Shown piece by piece: positions 5,909 to 6,371 of a stretch of 6,371 bases of DNA (position 1 is the first letter of the stretch; every line of letters starts with the position of its first letter). Source of the DNA: Burkholderiales bacterium (GTDB lineage: Bacteria > Pseudomonadota > Gammaproteobacteria > Burkholderiales > Burkholderiaceae_C); contig CANJKD010000153.1 of NCBI GenBank assembly GCA_947474415.1, positions 1 to 6,371 on the forward strand, given 5' to 3'. The notes under the pieces are model-generated. The model was not told the DNA's origin and searched no databases. It saw only the letters and a program-made list of their open reading frames with translations. Made by a program: the position numbers and the translations under genes.

Positions 5909-6371
5909 GACTTTCTTGGTATCGACTTGGACAACACCGTGTGCGCGCTGGACGACGACACCATCGACCTGTGCCTGAGCGGGTTCGAGTGGGCGTCGTT
6001 TCGATTCACCAAGGCCGCCATCAAGCTGCACACGCTGCTGGGCCTGGGGCGGCGCCATCCCCGTCTTCATCCCCATCAGCGATGGCAAGCTGCACGACCT
6101 GGACATGCTGAGCTTCGAGTCCGGGGCGGCCTGCGTGGTGGATCGCGGCTCTGTCGACTTCGCGCGGCGCCGTGCGCTGCACCAGGCCGGCGCCTTCTTC
6201 GTCACCCGCGCGGAGTCGCCGATGGATGCCCGGCGGGTCTGCTCGACACCGACGGATCGCAGCACCGGCGTCATCAGCGATCAGCGGGCGATGCTCAACG
6301 GCTGCTGCTCGGCCAGGAAGTATCCCGAGCATTTGAGCCGCGTCCGATTCAAGGTTCCAGCGACAGGCAAG
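5909..6371 (+). pseudogene. IS4-family transposase, frameshifted fragment cut by the window end
   Basis: Frame 1 (5909 to about 6049) reads DFLGIDLDNTV, ALDDDTIDLCLSGFEWASFR, TKAAIKLHTLLGL. Sequence matching the family then resumes one frame over (6051-6371): GAIPVFIPISDGKLHD, LDMLSFESGAACVVDRGSVD, FARRRALHQAGAFFVTRA, then DARRV, PTDRSTGVI, YPEHLSRVRF, ATGK. This is the middle of an IS4-group DDE transposase. The first catalytic Asp (usually in ALDSTTIDL) is kept; the second lies in DRG at 6141-6149, normally DRGY, here DRGS. The YREK Glu region would lie past the window. One extra base in the GGGC at 6047-6050 breaks the frame, and about three residues seem lost after HD. The N-terminal part is replaced by the istA remnant. 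Non-functional unless an intact copy acts in trans. Confidence 0.82.

Noticed and set aside
5335..6033. A 232-codon open frame on the minus strand
   Set aside because: It is antisense to the istA and IS4 remnants and out of frame with the CMD-family pseudogene. Its translation has no recognisable pattern.
1..6371. CRISPR array, tRNA or rRNA genes
   Set aside because: No regularly spaced long direct repeats apart from the 21-bp IS-end array, and no tRNA- or rRNA-like sequence was seen on either strand.

Overview
The window looks like a high-GC chromosome of a beta-proteobacterium, most likely order Burkholderiales (Comamonadaceae, or the Leptothrix/Rubrivivax group). Three things suggest this: GC of roughly two thirds over most of the window; the gene order trpG-(extra gene)-trpD-trpC-ung; and the protein sequences of the trp and Ung genes. 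The genus is an inference, because no search was run.

Layout. (1) Positions 1-383, plus strand: the 3' part of an Eco29kI-like GIY-YIG restriction endonuclease gene. It is cut by the window edge and lower in GC than the rest, so the window probably starts at the edge of an acquired restriction-modification module. (2) Positions 412-4806, minus strand: a compact, intact block read trpG > ltaE > trpD > trpC > ung. trpG overlaps ltaE (ATGA), and the ung start overlaps the trpC stop (TTGA). TrpG is the glutaminase subunit of anthranilate synthase, TrpD moves the phosphoribosyl group onto anthranilate, and TrpC closes the indole ring. The block also carries a PLP-dependent threonine aldolase and a DNA-repair glycosylase. 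trpE, the expected partner of trpG, is not in the window. (3) Positions about 4807-6371, upstream of trpG: a graveyard of decayed sequence with no intact gene. From trpG outward it holds a short unexplained stretch with a possible leader ORF and a strong hairpin, the 3' end of an IS66-type transposase gene, a broken carboxymuconolactone-decarboxylase-family gene, an IS21-type end made of 21-bp repeats, a broken istA, and a frameshifted IS4-type transposase fragment that runs off the window.

Interpretation. The biosynthetic block is conserved housekeeping DNA. Both flanks show mobile-DNA activity: a restriction module on one side and layered insertion-sequence scars on the other. The scars occupy the place where trpE often lies in related organisms, so trpGDC may have been separated from trpE, with its expression depending on whatever promoter remains in 4807-5190. 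I found no convincing new molecular system. The best leads are the IS21 repeat array, the mosaic of IS remnants around a dead gene, the possible Trp-codon leader ORF with a hairpin upstream of trpG, and the partial restriction gene.
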